Assembly (NCBI RefSeq): GCF_002005425.1
Contig: NZ_CP019704.1
Coordinates: 1,570,001 to 1,634,000 of the forward strand
Source of the DNA: Polaribacter sp. BM10
GTDB lineage: Bacteria; Bacteroidota; Bacteroidia; Flavobacteriales; Flavobacteriaceae
DNA length: 64,000 nt
Direction: 5' to 3'
The notes below the pieces were generated by a model. The model was not told the origin of the DNA, did no database searches, and saw only the letters and a list, made by a program, of their open reading frames with translations. The position numbers and the translations under genes are program-made. Below, one piece after another: positions 24,855-33,344 of the stretch. Positions within the stretch are counted from its first letter, which is position 1. The number at the start of each line of letters is the position of its first letter.

Positions 24855-25845
24855 ATAATTTTCTAATTAATTCTTCTGCTGGTTTATTTTGCGGTGTAAA
24901 TCTATTGTTTTTTTCGCCACCAACGGTAGCATGTCTATGAAACCATTTCCAAATAAAACCACCAGCAAACCATTCTTCTTGCCAAAATTGATTGTGAATT
25001 GCTTGCAACGCATTGGCTTGCGCTTGTAAATTTACCGAACCTTCTATTCTATTAGAATCCCAAGGTTCTTTACCATTAAAGTCTACACTTCTATACCCAA
25101 ACTCTGTAAACAAAACAGGTTTCTTAACAGATTTTTGAAGTTTTAGAATTGCTTGTTTGTGCGGTTGCCAACCCGCTTCATAGTCTGCCACTGTTGGCGA
25201 TTTTAAATCGCTTACAGGAAAATAGGCATCTATACCAATATAATCGATTTCTTTCCAGAAAGGTACTCGCGAGTATTCATCCCAATTGGCAGCATAGGTT
25301 AATTTACCCTTGTAAACCGCTCTTATCTTCTGAATAAGTTGCTGCCAAAATGCAGGCCTATTCACAACAAATTGCTCTAACTCTGTACCAATACAAAAAA
25401 TTTCTGCATTTAAAGATGCTGCTGCTTTTGCGTAGGTTAAAATAAAAGCTGTGTAAGAATCTTCTAGAATTTGCCAATTTTCTTCAGAATCCATTTTTAT
25501 ATTACCGGTAAATTCTCCTCGCCACACCCAAATGTGTGGTTTTACCATAATGCGTACATTTTCTTTTTGAAAACGTTTTGCGTATTGCAACAAACCATTT
25601 TCTGTTTCGCCAAACCATTGCCTTTTGGTGTTGTGCGTAATTGTTGGTGTTGCCAAATTCTTTATAAAGCCAAAAGGCATCAATGCAACATAATTGCTTT
25701 GTGCCTTTAAAACTGGTGTAATATGTTGTATGCTAATAGTATCTCTTGACGCTACAAAGCTTACTCCGTTTATTTTTTTAGACTGACTTTTGCAAGAGAA
25801 GTTTAAAAGAATTACAAAGAGAAATAGAATTTTTTTTGTTTTCAT
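24844..25845 (-). CDS. GH113-like (TIM barrel) lipoprotein, probable glycosidase
   Basis: A predicted surface or periplasmic lipoprotein of 333 residues: signal ending LLNFSC with Cys near 18. The barrel resembles glycoside hydrolase family 113 (beta-mannanase clan GH-A): KPHIWVWRGEF near 102, the putative acid/base Glu155 in CIGTELEQF, YIGIDAYFP near 202 and the putative nucleophile Glu248 in VLFTEFGYRS. GGFIWKWFHRHA closes the barrel. In family enzymes these two glutamates cleave beta-1,4 sugars; the substrate here is inference. It lies after a barrel protein gene and overlaps the duplicated lipoprotein gene. No SusC/SusD genes are nearby. Confidence 0.82.
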   Translation of the reverse strand: MKTKKILFLFVILLNFSCKSQSKKINGVSFVASRDTISIQHITPVLKAQSNYVALMPFGFIKNLATPTITHNTKRQWFGETENGLLQYAKRFQKENVRIMVKPHIWVWRGEFTGNIKMDSEENWQILEDSYTAFILTYAKAAASLNAEIFCIGTELEQFVVNRPAFWQQLIQKIRAVYKGKLTYAANWDEYSRVPFWKEIDYIGIDAYFPVSDLKSPTVADYEAGWQPHKQAILKLQKSVKKPVLFTEFGYRSVDFNGKEPWDSNRIEGSVNLQAQANALQAIHNQFWQEEWFAGGFIWKWFHRHATVGGEKNNRFTPQNKPAEELIRKLYGL

Positions 25846-25872
25846 AAATCTCCATAAAAATACTTCTTTTTG

Positions 25873-26742
25873 TTAAAATAGCGCTCTTAAACCAATGTTA
25901 AAACTTTGTCCTAAACCAGTATCATTACCACGTATGAATTTACTATACAAAACCTCTAAGTTTAACAAGTCTGTTAATTGGTATTTTCCACCAAAACCAA
26001 GCGCGGTATAATCTTGTGTAAAATCGCCAAAGCGTTGCGCGTGTTGCACAAAACCTAAAACAGTAGATTTATCCGAAGGAAAATAACTCATAAAAATACC
26101 GGGTGCTAATAGAAACGTCTTGTTTGCAAAACTATCTTCTTCGCCAAAATTATACTCGGTATTTAACTCTGTAAACAATTGCCAGTTGCCACTTGGTAAT
26201 GTGTAATCATAAAAAAAACGATTTTGAAAAGTATAAGCTGTTTGGTCTAAAAAAACACCATTTTCTGTTTCGTTTTCTATAATCGGAATGTGAAAAGCAG
26301 ATTGTATCGAGAAATTTCCTACATTTTCTAATGGCTGAAATTTAATTGCTGGTGCAAAAGAAGAAAGCCCTTTTCTTGCTGTTATATCATTGCCTAAATC
26401 GAAAACTGCCGTTGCACTTCTACCACCAATTGTATTAGAACGATACTCTAACAATACACCTACATTAATTCTATTATTTTCAGAAACACCCGTAAAGACT
26501 TCTAAAGTTGATGTAAAATAATTTTCTCTTGCCTTGTCTGCTTTTACGCCGTTAAACTTCCCTTTGGTTTCTGTATACAAATTGTTAAAAAACTTAATAT
26601 CCCACTGCCCTTTGTTTAATAATTTTGATGGCGTATACGTTTGCACATTGCTTTTTGCAGGTGCATCATTTTCTTGCGCTTGCACTTGTAAACCTATAGC
26701 TAAAAAGGCTACAAACAAACTTTTACTTAAAACTTTTTTCAT
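25873..26742 (-). CDS. Outer-membrane beta-barrel protein of unknown function
   Basis: A 289-residue exported protein with signal peptide ending LQVQAQ. The mature protein is made of alternating strands with aromatic girdle residues and ends in NIGLRALF, a typical barrel terminal strand. Family-like features include TYTPSKLLNKGQWDIKFFN at the start and GKYQLTDLLNLEVLYSKFIRG. It resembles the loosely defined transporter-like barrels of Bacteroidota, which often accompany secreted lipoproteins. It is the first gene of the leftward cluster and lies 27 bp before the GH113-like gene. The specific function is not known. Confidence 0.72.
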   Translation of the reverse strand: MKKVLSKSLFVAFLAIGLQVQAQENDAPAKSNVQTYTPSKLLNKGQWDIKFFNNLYTETKGKFNGVKADKARENYFTSTLEVFTGVSENNRINVGVLLEYRSNTIGGRSATAVFDLGNDITARKGLSSFAPAIKFQPLENVGNFSIQSAFHIPIIENETENGVFLDQTAYTFQNRFFYDYTLPSGNWQLFTELNTEYNFGEEDSFANKTFLLAPGIFMSYFPSDKSTVLGFVQHAQRFGDFTQDYTALGFGGKYQLTDLLNLEVLYSKFIRGNDTGLGQSFNIGLRALF

Positions 26743-26915
26743 TATTGGTTGATTTTAATGTTGGTAAATTTTTTAAGTAAGTCTTTACAATTTTTAGATA
26801 CTTACAAACATTTTCTAGAAAATCTATTTATAATGATTCTAAATTTAATTAAAATGAAGTTTCAGTTTTAAGTTCTTAACTTTAGCTTCGACATAAAAGC
26901 AACAATCAATCAACT

Positions 26916-28265
26916 ATGGAACATATTGTAATAATTGGGAACGGTATTGCCGGTGTAACTGCAGCAAGACACATTAGAAAAAAGTCTGACAAACAAATTA
27001 CTATTGTTTCTGCAGAAACCAAATATTTCTTTTCTAGAACTGCTTTAATGTATGTGTACATGGGACACATGAAATTTGAACACACACAGCCTTACGAAAA
27101 CTGGTTTTGGGATAAAAACAACATTGCCTTAAAAGAAGGTTTGGTAACAAAAGTACATACAGAAAATAGTAATATTGAATTTGCTTCTGGTGAAATTTTA
27201 GCCTACGATAAATTAATTATTGCTACAGGCTCTAAACCTAATAAATTTGGTTGGCCTGGGCAAGATTTAGAAGGTGTTATTGGTATGTATCATAAACAAG
27301 ATTTAGAAAAACTAGAACAACTTGCCCCTGATAATAAAGCGTGTAATAGAGCCGTAATTGTTGGTGGTGGTTTGATTGGTATTGAATTGGCAGAAATGCT
27401 ACGAAGTAGAAAAATACCAGTTACTTTTTTAGTGAGAGAAACCAGTTTCTGGAACGGTGTTTTGCCTGCTCAAGAATCTGAAATGATAAATCAGCATATT
27501 AAAGAGCACCACATAGATTTGCGTTTAAACACAAACTTAAAAGAAATTAAAGCGGATAAAAACGGACGTGTAACTTCTATTATTATTGAAGAAACAGGTG
27601 AAGAAATAGCTTGTAATGTTGTTGGTTTAACTGCCGGTGTTACCCCAAATATAGATTTTTTAAAAGAATCTAATATCGAACTTGGCAGAGGTGTTAAAGT
27701 AAATCGATTTTTAGAAACCAATGTACCTAACATTTATGCCATTGGTGATTGTGCTGAGCAACATGAGGCCATCGGTCAAAGAAGAAATATTGAAGCAGTT
27801 TGGTACACGGGTAGGATGATGGGAGAAACCTTAGCAGAAACAATTTGTGGTAATAGAATAGCATACAAACCCGGGCATTGGTTTAATTCTGCAAAATTTT
27901 TAGACATTGAATATCAAACATATGGTTGGGTGTTTAGCGAAAGAAATAAGAAAGAAAACGAAGTGTATTTTCAATGGAAACATCCATCAGAAAATAAATG
28001 CATTACCATTTCTTTTGATAAGGATACTAAACAATTCTTAGGAATTAATACGTTTGGCATTCGAATGCGCCATGAAATATTTGACAAATGGCTTACAGAA
28101 AAGCAAAACATATCACATGTTTTAGAATTCTTAGCAGATGCAAATTTTGACCCAGAATTTTACAAACTTCACGAAAAAGAAATTGTGGCAAAATTCAATA
28201 AAGAAAACAACACCAATATACAACTACAAAAGAAAAGCTGGAAAAGAATTTTTAGCAAAGCATAA
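26916..28265 (+). CDS. FAD/NAD(P)-dependent oxidoreductase (Pyr_redox_2)
   Basis: A cytosolic flavoprotein of 449 residues. It has the FAD-binding GxGxxG near the start (VIIGNGIAGVTAA), the NAD(P)-binding GGGLIGIELAEML near 153-165, and the FAD C-terminal motif PNIYAIGDCAEQ near 270. The C-terminal ~130 residues form an extra domain not seen in rubredoxin reductases. It is followed 1 nt later by a membrane 4Fe-4S protein, so the pair may pass electrons from NAD(P)H to a membrane ferredoxin acceptor. The physiological partner is unknown. The overlapping open frame downstream begins inside this gene but is not used. Confidence 0.88.
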   Translation: MEHIVIIGNGIAGVTAARHIRKKSDKQITIVSAETKYFFSRTALMYVYMGHMKFEHTQPYENWFWDKNNIALKEGLVTKVHTENSNIEFASGEILAYDKLIIATGSKPNKFGWPGQDLEGVIGMYHKQDLEKLEQLAPDNKACNRAVIVGGGLIGIELAEMLRSRKIPVTFLVRETSFWNGVLPAQESEMINQHIKEHHIDLRLNTNLKEIKADKNGRVTSIIIEETGEEIACNVVGLTAGVTPNIDFLKESNIELGRGVKVNRFLETNVPNIYAIGDCAEQHEAIGQRRNIEAVWYTGRMMGETLAETICGNRIAYKPGHWFNSAKFLDIEYQTYGWVFSERNKKENEVYFQWKHPSENKCITISFDKDTKQFLGINTFGIRMRHEIFDKWLTEKQNISHVLEFLADANFDPEFYKLHEKEIVAKFNKENNTNIQLQKKSWKRIFSKA

Positions 28266-28266
28266 G

Positions 28267-29892
28267 ATGATGAAAGCAATAAAACAAACAGGATTACTAC
28301 TTTTTCTTATAGGTTTAGCCACCTTTATAGCCTTAATTTTTACAGGTGATTTTAATTTAAATCAAACAGAACTTGATACTTTTTTAAAGGGTCAAAACTA
28401 TAAAAATGAAGTAATTGCCAAAGAACTGCAACAAGCAGTAGTAACCAAAGACAACTTGTCTATATTTGAGTTCTCTAGCCGTACTAGAAAAGCATATGCA
28501 AATGCTAATAAACATTACGATGATTTAATTGCAAAATACGATGCAGCAAAAAATTGGGAGAAAAAAGGAGCTCAGTTTCAATATAAAATCTCTGGTAAAC
28601 CACACAGTCTTAGCTATACGCTTGCCAAAAAGGCTGGTAAAGGTTTTGCAGCACAACAAACGGGTTGGGCATGGTTTTTAACCTTTGGTTTAGGTATTAT
28701 AGGTGCACTTATGTTTATTGTACCAGATGTAATTTTGTTAGGAAAACCTGGTATTAAAAATGATGGTATCTTTTTAAGTGCTGCTACCAATCGCGGTTGG
28801 ATTGGTTGGTTTGCTTTTGTGTTTCTAGTTAGTTTTTACATACTGCTATACTTCTACCCAGATTACATTGTAAATTGGGTGTATTTGGTAGATCCTATTA
28901 GTAAATTTATAAGCGGTAACCCTGCAAGCCAATGGTTTTTATACGGATTTTTATATTGTGTTGTTATGACAGTAATGGCTGTTAGAATGTACATTAAATA
29001 TCGCCATAATAAATACCAAATATTAAGAACTACATCTGTTTTATTCTTTCAAATAGTATTTGCTTTTTTGATTCCAGAAATTTTAGTGCGATTCGAAAAA
29101 CCATGGTACGACTTTAAAAATGCATTTCCTTTAGATTATGATTTCTTTTTTAAATGGAATTTAGAGGAATTATTAGCCAGCGGTGGATTGGGTTTATTTA
29201 TTTTAGTTTGGGGTGTTGTACTTACCATTGTAGTTGTGCCTGTTATGGTCTATTTCTTCGGAAAAAGATGGTATTGTTCTTGGGTTTGTGGTTGTGGTGG
29301 ATTGGCAGAAACGCTAGGAGATCCTTACAGACAATTGTCTAGTAAAACCTTACTTTCTTGGCGAGTAGAGCGTATTGTAATTCATTCTGTATTAATATTT
29401 GTTTTAGTGATGACTGGTTTTGCTTTGTACACTTTCTTTACAAACAAAGGGCAAGTATTAGGCATTCAAACACAAACAATTCAAGATATTTATGGCTTTT
29501 TAATCGGTTCTATTTTTGCGGGAGTTATCGGTACTGGTTTTTATCCAATTTTTGGTAATAGAGTTTGGTGTAGATTTGGTTGCCCATTAGCAGCTTATTT
29601 AGGTTTTGTACAACGTTTTAAATCGAGATTTAGAATTACAACCAACGGTGGTCAATGTATTTCTTGCGGAAACTGTTCTACGTATTGCGAGCAAGGTATC
29701 GACGTTAGAGCTTATGCCCAAAAAGGAGAAAACATTGTACGTTCTAGTTGCGTTGGTTGCGGTGTTTGTTCTGCAGTTTGCCCAAGAGGTGTTTTAAAAT
29801 TAGAAAACGGTCCGGAAGAAGGAAGAATAAATCCTACTGATGTTTTATTAGGAAACGATGTTGATTTAATGGATTTAGTAAACAAGAAATAA
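28267..29892 (+). CDS. Membrane 4Fe-4S ferredoxin-type protein (NapH/CcoG-like)
   Basis: A multi-spanning iron-sulfur protein of 541 residues. The frame is open 129 bp upstream within the oxidoreductase, but the ATG at 28267 (MMKAIKQTGLLLFLIG) is chosen since it starts the first helix right after the previous stop. Membrane helices lie near 10-28, 135-155, 175-200, 225-240, 255-275, 310-335, 365-390 and 410-430. Conserved cysteines in GKRWYCSWVCGCGG and NRVWCRFGCP are the NapH signature, and the tail has two 4Fe-4S motifs, CISCGNCSTYC and CVGCGVCSAVCP. Such proteins carry electrons across or along the membrane. It is translationally linked to the flavoprotein, and a strong terminator follows. 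Confidence 0.88.
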   Translation: MMKAIKQTGLLLFLIGLATFIALIFTGDFNLNQTELDTFLKGQNYKNEVIAKELQQAVVTKDNLSIFEFSSRTRKAYANANKHYDDLIAKYDAAKNWEKKGAQFQYKISGKPHSLSYTLAKKAGKGFAAQQTGWAWFLTFGLGIIGALMFIVPDVILLGKPGIKNDGIFLSAATNRGWIGWFAFVFLVSFYILLYFYPDYIVNWVYLVDPISKFISGNPASQWFLYGFLYCVVMTVMAVRMYIKYRHNKYQILRTTSVLFFQIVFAFLIPEILVRFEKPWYDFKNAFPLDYDFFFKWNLEELLASGGLGLFILVWGVVLTIVVVPVMVYFFGKRWYCSWVCGCGGLAETLGDPYRQLSSKTLLSWRVERIVIHSVLIFVLVMTGFALYTFFTNKGQVLGIQTQTIQDIYGFLIGSIFAGVIGTGFYPIFGNRVWCRFGCPLAAYLGFVQRFKSRFRITTNGGQCISCGNCSTYCEQGIDVRAYAQKGENIVRSSCVGCGVCSAVCPRGVLKLENGPEEGRINPTDVLLGNDVDLMDLVNKK

Positions 29893-29916
29893 TTACCAAC
29901 ATATCAAGTTTAATAT

Positions 29917-29947
29917 AAAAAAGGACGCTAGAAGGCGTCCTTTTTTT
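29917..29947 (+). terminator. Intrinsic terminator after the Fe-S protein gene
   Basis: Stem GGACGC/GCGTCC, lengthened by flanking A and T runs to 12 bp, loop TAGAAG, followed by seven T. It ends the flavoprotein/Fe-S operon. Confidence 0.9.
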
Positions 29948-30059
29948 GTGGTTGTTTAAAGCGTAAATTTAAGGATGATAAAATCTTTATGATGAATAGT
30001 ATATCGTTTTAATACTTCAGCTTGAATAGCCACATCAACTATAAACCTTTTAAAATAAC

Positions 30060-30088
30060 ATAAGCCACAGATAAAATCTGTGGCTTAT
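30060..30088 (-). terminator. Hairpin terminator after fasciclin gene
   Basis: A 13-bp perfect stem (ATAAGCCACAGAT and complement) with loop AAA. It lies 30 nt past the stop of the leftward fasciclin gene and is followed on that strand by GTTATTTT. Confidence 0.75.
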
Positions 30089-30117
30089 AAATTCAAATCA
30101 AAAAACTAAAAAAGTTT

Positions 30118-31119
30118 TTATAGGTTTGGTAACAATACTCTATCGATTACGTGTACGATACCATTTGTTGTTTGTACATCAGGAATTCCCATATTTGCAA
30201 CTTCTCCTCCGTTTCCAGCACCTGTAACTGTAAGTGTTCCGTTTGTAAAAGCACCTAATGTTAAATCGTCTCCACCTAAAGGAGTTACAGTACCTGCACT
30301 TAATTCTGAAGTAAATTTACCATCGTTGGCAATAACATGATTTAAAAGTACTTGTTGTACAGTTTCTTTTGGTAATTGACGAATATCTGCAGGCGAAGTA
30401 AATGTCAATCCTAAGGCAGCACCTAAATCAATAAAAGCTTGATCTGTTGGAGCAAAAACTGTAAAAGAAGGGCTCCCTTCTGACGCTGTTAAAGCCTCTG
30501 CCAATTCTGCATAAATTACAGCTTCTACTAAATATGTTAATTCTGGTGAAGTAAATACGTTAGCACTTTGTAAAGCAATTGCAGTTTGTACAATATCTGC
30601 ACCACTAGCAATCATTACTTTATCAATTACATGCACAGTACCATTGCTTGCTGTAACATCTGTAGCTAAAATTTTAGACCCGTTAATGTAAGTATCTTCT
30701 CCTCTTTCGATAAATCTTCTATCTAAAGAAAGTGCAGATGTAGACGTACCGCCATCATTAATTGTATTTCCGGCTAAGTTTCCGTTAGAAACGTGGTACA
30801 ATAAAGTGTTTGTTAAAAATGATTTTTGAAGAACACCAAGTGTATTTTCATTCAATCCTAAACGCGCAAATGCATCATTAGTTGGTGCAAAAACAGTGTA
30901 TGCTCCGCTTGCATCATTTGGGTTAGAGTTACTTAAAACTCCTGCAACTCCACCTGCAACTGCTGCCGCTTCTAAAGTGCTAAAATCCGCATTAGATACC
31001 GCAATATTTGCGATTGATGGTAACTCATCTTCGAAACTAGATTCGGTTTGACAAGAAGATACTAAGCTTACTGTTAAAATTGTAATAAATATATATTTTA
31101 GTTTGTATAAATTTTTCAT
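30118..31119 (-). CDS. Lipoprotein with two fasciclin (FAS1) domains
   Basis: An outer-membrane or surface lipoprotein of 333 residues; the signal ends VSLVSSC, with lipidation at the Cys near 23. Two FAS1 domains follow. The first (about 40-175) has FSTLEAAAVAGGVAGVL, YTVFAPTNDAFARLG and VHVIDKVMIAS. The second (about 178-333) has LTYLVEAVIYAELAEAL, FTVFAPTDQAFIDLG and NGIVHVIDRVLLP. FAS1 domains mediate adhesion or ligand binding. It lies 26 bp after a barrel protein gene in the same direction and is likely co-transcribed with it. The domain call is very clear. Confidence 0.93.
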   Translation of the reverse strand: MKNLYKLKYIFITILTVSLVSSCQTESSFEDELPSIANIAVSNADFSTLEAAAVAGGVAGVLSNSNPNDASGAYTVFAPTNDAFARLGLNENTLGVLQKSFLTNTLLYHVSNGNLAGNTINDGGTSTSALSLDRRFIERGEDTYINGSKILATDVTASNGTVHVIDKVMIASGADIVQTAIALQSANVFTSPELTYLVEAVIYAELAEALTASEGSPSFTVFAPTDQAFIDLGAALGLTFTSPADIRQLPKETVQQVLLNHVIANDGKFTSELSAGTVTPLGGDDLTLGAFTNGTLTVTGAGNGGEVANMGIPDVQTTNGIVHVIDRVLLPNL

Positions 31120-31145
31120 GATTGTATGTTTTATTATGTTTTTAA

Positions 31146-32027
31146 TTAAAATGAGTAGACAACGCCACCGTAAGATCCTGTAGCTTTTCCTAAATTTCTA
31201 CCAGAGATATACGTGTTTGTACCCGCAGTGATACCAATTGAATCTGTAAAAGGATAAAATGCATTGATACCAATTCTTGTATAATTTACACGTGTTGCAG
31301 GAAAAAACCCTGTAAATCCTTCGCCTAAAATATCTACACCACTATCATCTGATAATTGGTTTGCTACAAAAGCATCTACGTAAAATTTAGAAGCTGCATA
31401 CCCTAATTTAAACTCACTTAATAAAGCATTTGGCACATCGTTACCTCTAACACTGTATCCTAATTGACCTGTTGCAAAAAAACCAGAGTTCATTTTATAC
31501 GTAGCAATACCAAAAGCATTGTAGGTTGTTGCTTCGTTACCTATTGCTATAATAGATTGTAAACCTTCGTTTGCACTGTAATTACCAATTGGTGTTTCTA
31601 TACCAGCCGCACCAATAAAATCTAAACTACTGTTTTCAAAATTTAAAGTGTGTAATCTGTATTTAGCATACACTTTTAAATCTTGTACTCCTTTTCTTAC
31701 ATTTTCAAAACCGTTGTTTTCTAAAACTGCATCAGATGCATTTCCTTCGGATTTAATGTAAGGTACATTTAATACAATATTAAAATTGTCTGAAACTCCA
31801 ATTTCTCCGAATAAAGAAATACTACTAATACTTACATCGTTAAAAACAGGTACGCCATCAATTTCATTGGGTACTAAAAATACTTTGCTGTAATTTTCTT
31901 TAGAATAAGAAACGACTACAGAACCTTCACCAGATTTTTTCATAAAACCATTTACCGGACTCTGAGCTATTGTAAAGCTCGATACTAAAAGGCATAAACC
32001 TAAAAGTGTATTCATTTTTTTTGTCAT
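31146..32027 (-). CDS. Outer-membrane beta-barrel protein
   Basis: A 293-residue exported protein with signal peptide ending SFTIAQS. MNTLLGLCLL at residue 5 is an alternative start. The body has repeated amphipathic strands such as GSVVVSYSKENYSKVFLV, NIVLNVPYIKS and AKYRLHTLNF, and it ends in YGGVVYSF, a barrel-like C terminus. It resembles the small porin/transporter-like barrels of flavobacteria with no assigned substrate. Its neighbour downstream is the fasciclin lipoprotein, so the two may form a surface pair. The promoter region upstream is very T/A-rich and no clear box was identified. Confidence 0.72.
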   Translation of the reverse strand: MTKKMNTLLGLCLLVSSFTIAQSPVNGFMKKSGEGSVVVSYSKENYSKVFLVPNEIDGVPVFNDVSISSISLFGEIGVSDNFNIVLNVPYIKSEGNASDAVLENNGFENVRKGVQDLKVYAKYRLHTLNFENSSLDFIGAAGIETPIGNYSANEGLQSIIAIGNEATTYNAFGIATYKMNSGFFATGQLGYSVRGNDVPNALLSEFKLGYAASKFYVDAFVANQLSDDSGVDILGEGFTGFFPATRVNYTRIGINAFYPFTDSIGITAGTNTYISGRNLGKATGSYGGVVYSF

Positions 32028-32190
32028 AATGTTTGTTTTTTAATTGTTAGTGACACCATACCTACGAGAAAAAAAGAAGTGCGGTTTTATTTTTTTAAAA
32101 AAAAACCAAAAATTTTTTTTTACGTATGTAAAGTAACCCCTGAAAGTTTACACTTTTTATAACGACAACTTAAACACATAACCAAATAGT

Positions 32191-32652
32191 ATGCTTTTTA
32201 AATACCTAACAATTTTATTTTTTCTAACGGGCTTTCATCAAAAAGAATTTATTAAAAATTACGATAATCAAGGAAATTTAACATCCGAAGGATGGATGAT
32301 AAACAATAAGAAAACAGATTATTGGACTTTTTACTACACAAACGGAATCATAGAAAAAAAAGGTCATTTTAATAGTGGTAAAAAAACGGGTTATTGGTAT
32401 TTTTACACCGAAAATAATAACCTACTTAAAGAAGGTAGTTATAAAAACAATAAAGCAAGTAACTGGTGGATTTTTTATTCTAAAAACAAAAAAATAAAAA
32501 TTCAGTATAAGAATGGTCTAAAAGATGGTTATTCGCTAATATACTACAACAACCGTTTAAAAAAATCTGAACGCTACAAGTCTAATAAAAAAATTGGAGA
32601 ATGGACTTCTTACTATAGTTTTAAGAAAGACAATCCGAACGCAAAATTTTAA
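32191..32652 (+). CDS. MORN-repeat protein (YwqK-like)
   Basis: A 153-residue protein with a hydrophobic N terminus (MLFKYLTILFFLTGF) that may be a signal sequence. The rest is made of about five MORN_2-type repeats: YDNQGNLTSEGWMINNKKTD, YYTNGIIEKKGHFNSGKKTG, YTENNNLLKEGSYKNNKAS, YSKNKKIKIQYKNGLKDG and YYNNRLKKSERYKSNKKIG. Such repeats bind lipids or proteins in some cases, but no enzyme activity is implied. Its stop codon overlaps the start of the next gene (TAATG), making it the first cistron of a glycosyltransferase operon, which suggests it assists in envelope glycan synthesis or location. Confidence 0.8.
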   Translation: MLFKYLTILFFLTGFHQKEFIKNYDNQGNLTSEGWMINNKKTDYWTFYYTNGIIEKKGHFNSGKKTGYWYFYTENNNLLKEGSYKNNKASNWWIFYSKNKKIKIQYKNGLKDGYSLIYYNNRLKKSERYKSNKKIGEWTSYYSFKKDNPNAKF

Positions 32653-33344
32653 TGAATTTAAATATTAAAGTAATCATTCCTGCTTATAACGAGCAAGATT
32701 CTATAGGAAACGTTATAAGAGACATTCCCAAAATAGTAGACGAAATTATTGTAGTTAGCAATAACTCAACCGACAAAACTGAAGAAAACGCCGCCAAAGC
32801 TGGTGCAACTGTTTTAACAGAAAACAGAAAAGGGTATGGTTATGCCTGTTTAAAAGGAATGGATTACATTTCTAAACAAGAAACAAAGCCAGAAATTGTT
32901 GTTTTTTTAGATGGAGATTACTCTGATTACCCAGAACAACTTACAGAATTAATTGCACCAATCGTGCAACAAGATTTAGATTTTGTAATTGGCGCAAGAG
33001 TAAAAGATTTAAGAGAAACTGGTGCAATGACGCCACAGCAAATATTTGGTAATTGGCTAGCTACAAGCTTAATGAAACTATTTTTTAATGCTAATTTTAC
33101 AGATTTAGGACCATTTAGGGCTATTAAATACAATAAGTTATTGGCATTGCAAATGGAAGATAAAACCTACGGATGGACAGTAGAAATGCAATTAAAAGCA
33201 TTAAAACAAAAACTAACTTATGTAGAAATACCTATGAAATACAGAAACAGAATAGGTGTCTCTAAAGTTTCAGGAACCGTAAAAGGTAGTATATTTGCGG
33301 GCATAAAAATTTTAGGTTGGATCTTCAAATACAGTTTTAAATAA
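32652..33344 (+). CDS. GT2-family glycosyltransferase (dolichol-phosphate mannosyltransferase-like)
   Basis: A 230-residue soluble or membrane-associated glycosyltransferase. It has the GT-A start IKVIIPAYNEQDSIGNVI, the nucleotide-sugar site VVSNNSTDKTEENA and the DxD-like FLDGDYSDYP. The sugar-acceptor region includes QQIFGNWLATSLMKLFFN and DLGPFRAIKY, as in polyprenyl-phosphate sugar synthases (DPM1/GtrB type), but the C-terminal membrane helices of GtrB are absent. It probably makes a lipid-linked sugar donor. Start and stop overlap both neighbours by one base (TAATG), so it is coupled to the whole cluster. The sugar is not predicted. Confidence 0.87.
   Translation: MNLNIKVIIPAYNEQDSIGNVIRDIPKIVDEIIVVSNNSTDKTEENAAKAGATVLTENRKGYGYACLKGMDYISKQETKPEIVVFLDGDYSDYPEQLTELIAPIVQQDLDFVIGARVKDLRETGAMTPQQIFGNWLATSLMKLFFNANFTDLGPFRAIKYNKLLALQMEDKTYGWTVEMQLKALKQKLTYVEIPMKYRNRIGVSKVSGTVKGSIFAGIKILGWIFKYSFK

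Noticed and set aside
28138-28266. Early start of the membrane 4Fe-4S protein inside the flavoprotein gene
   Set aside because: The added residues read as the shifted translation of the flavoprotein and lack membrane character; the ATG at 28267 starts the first helix.
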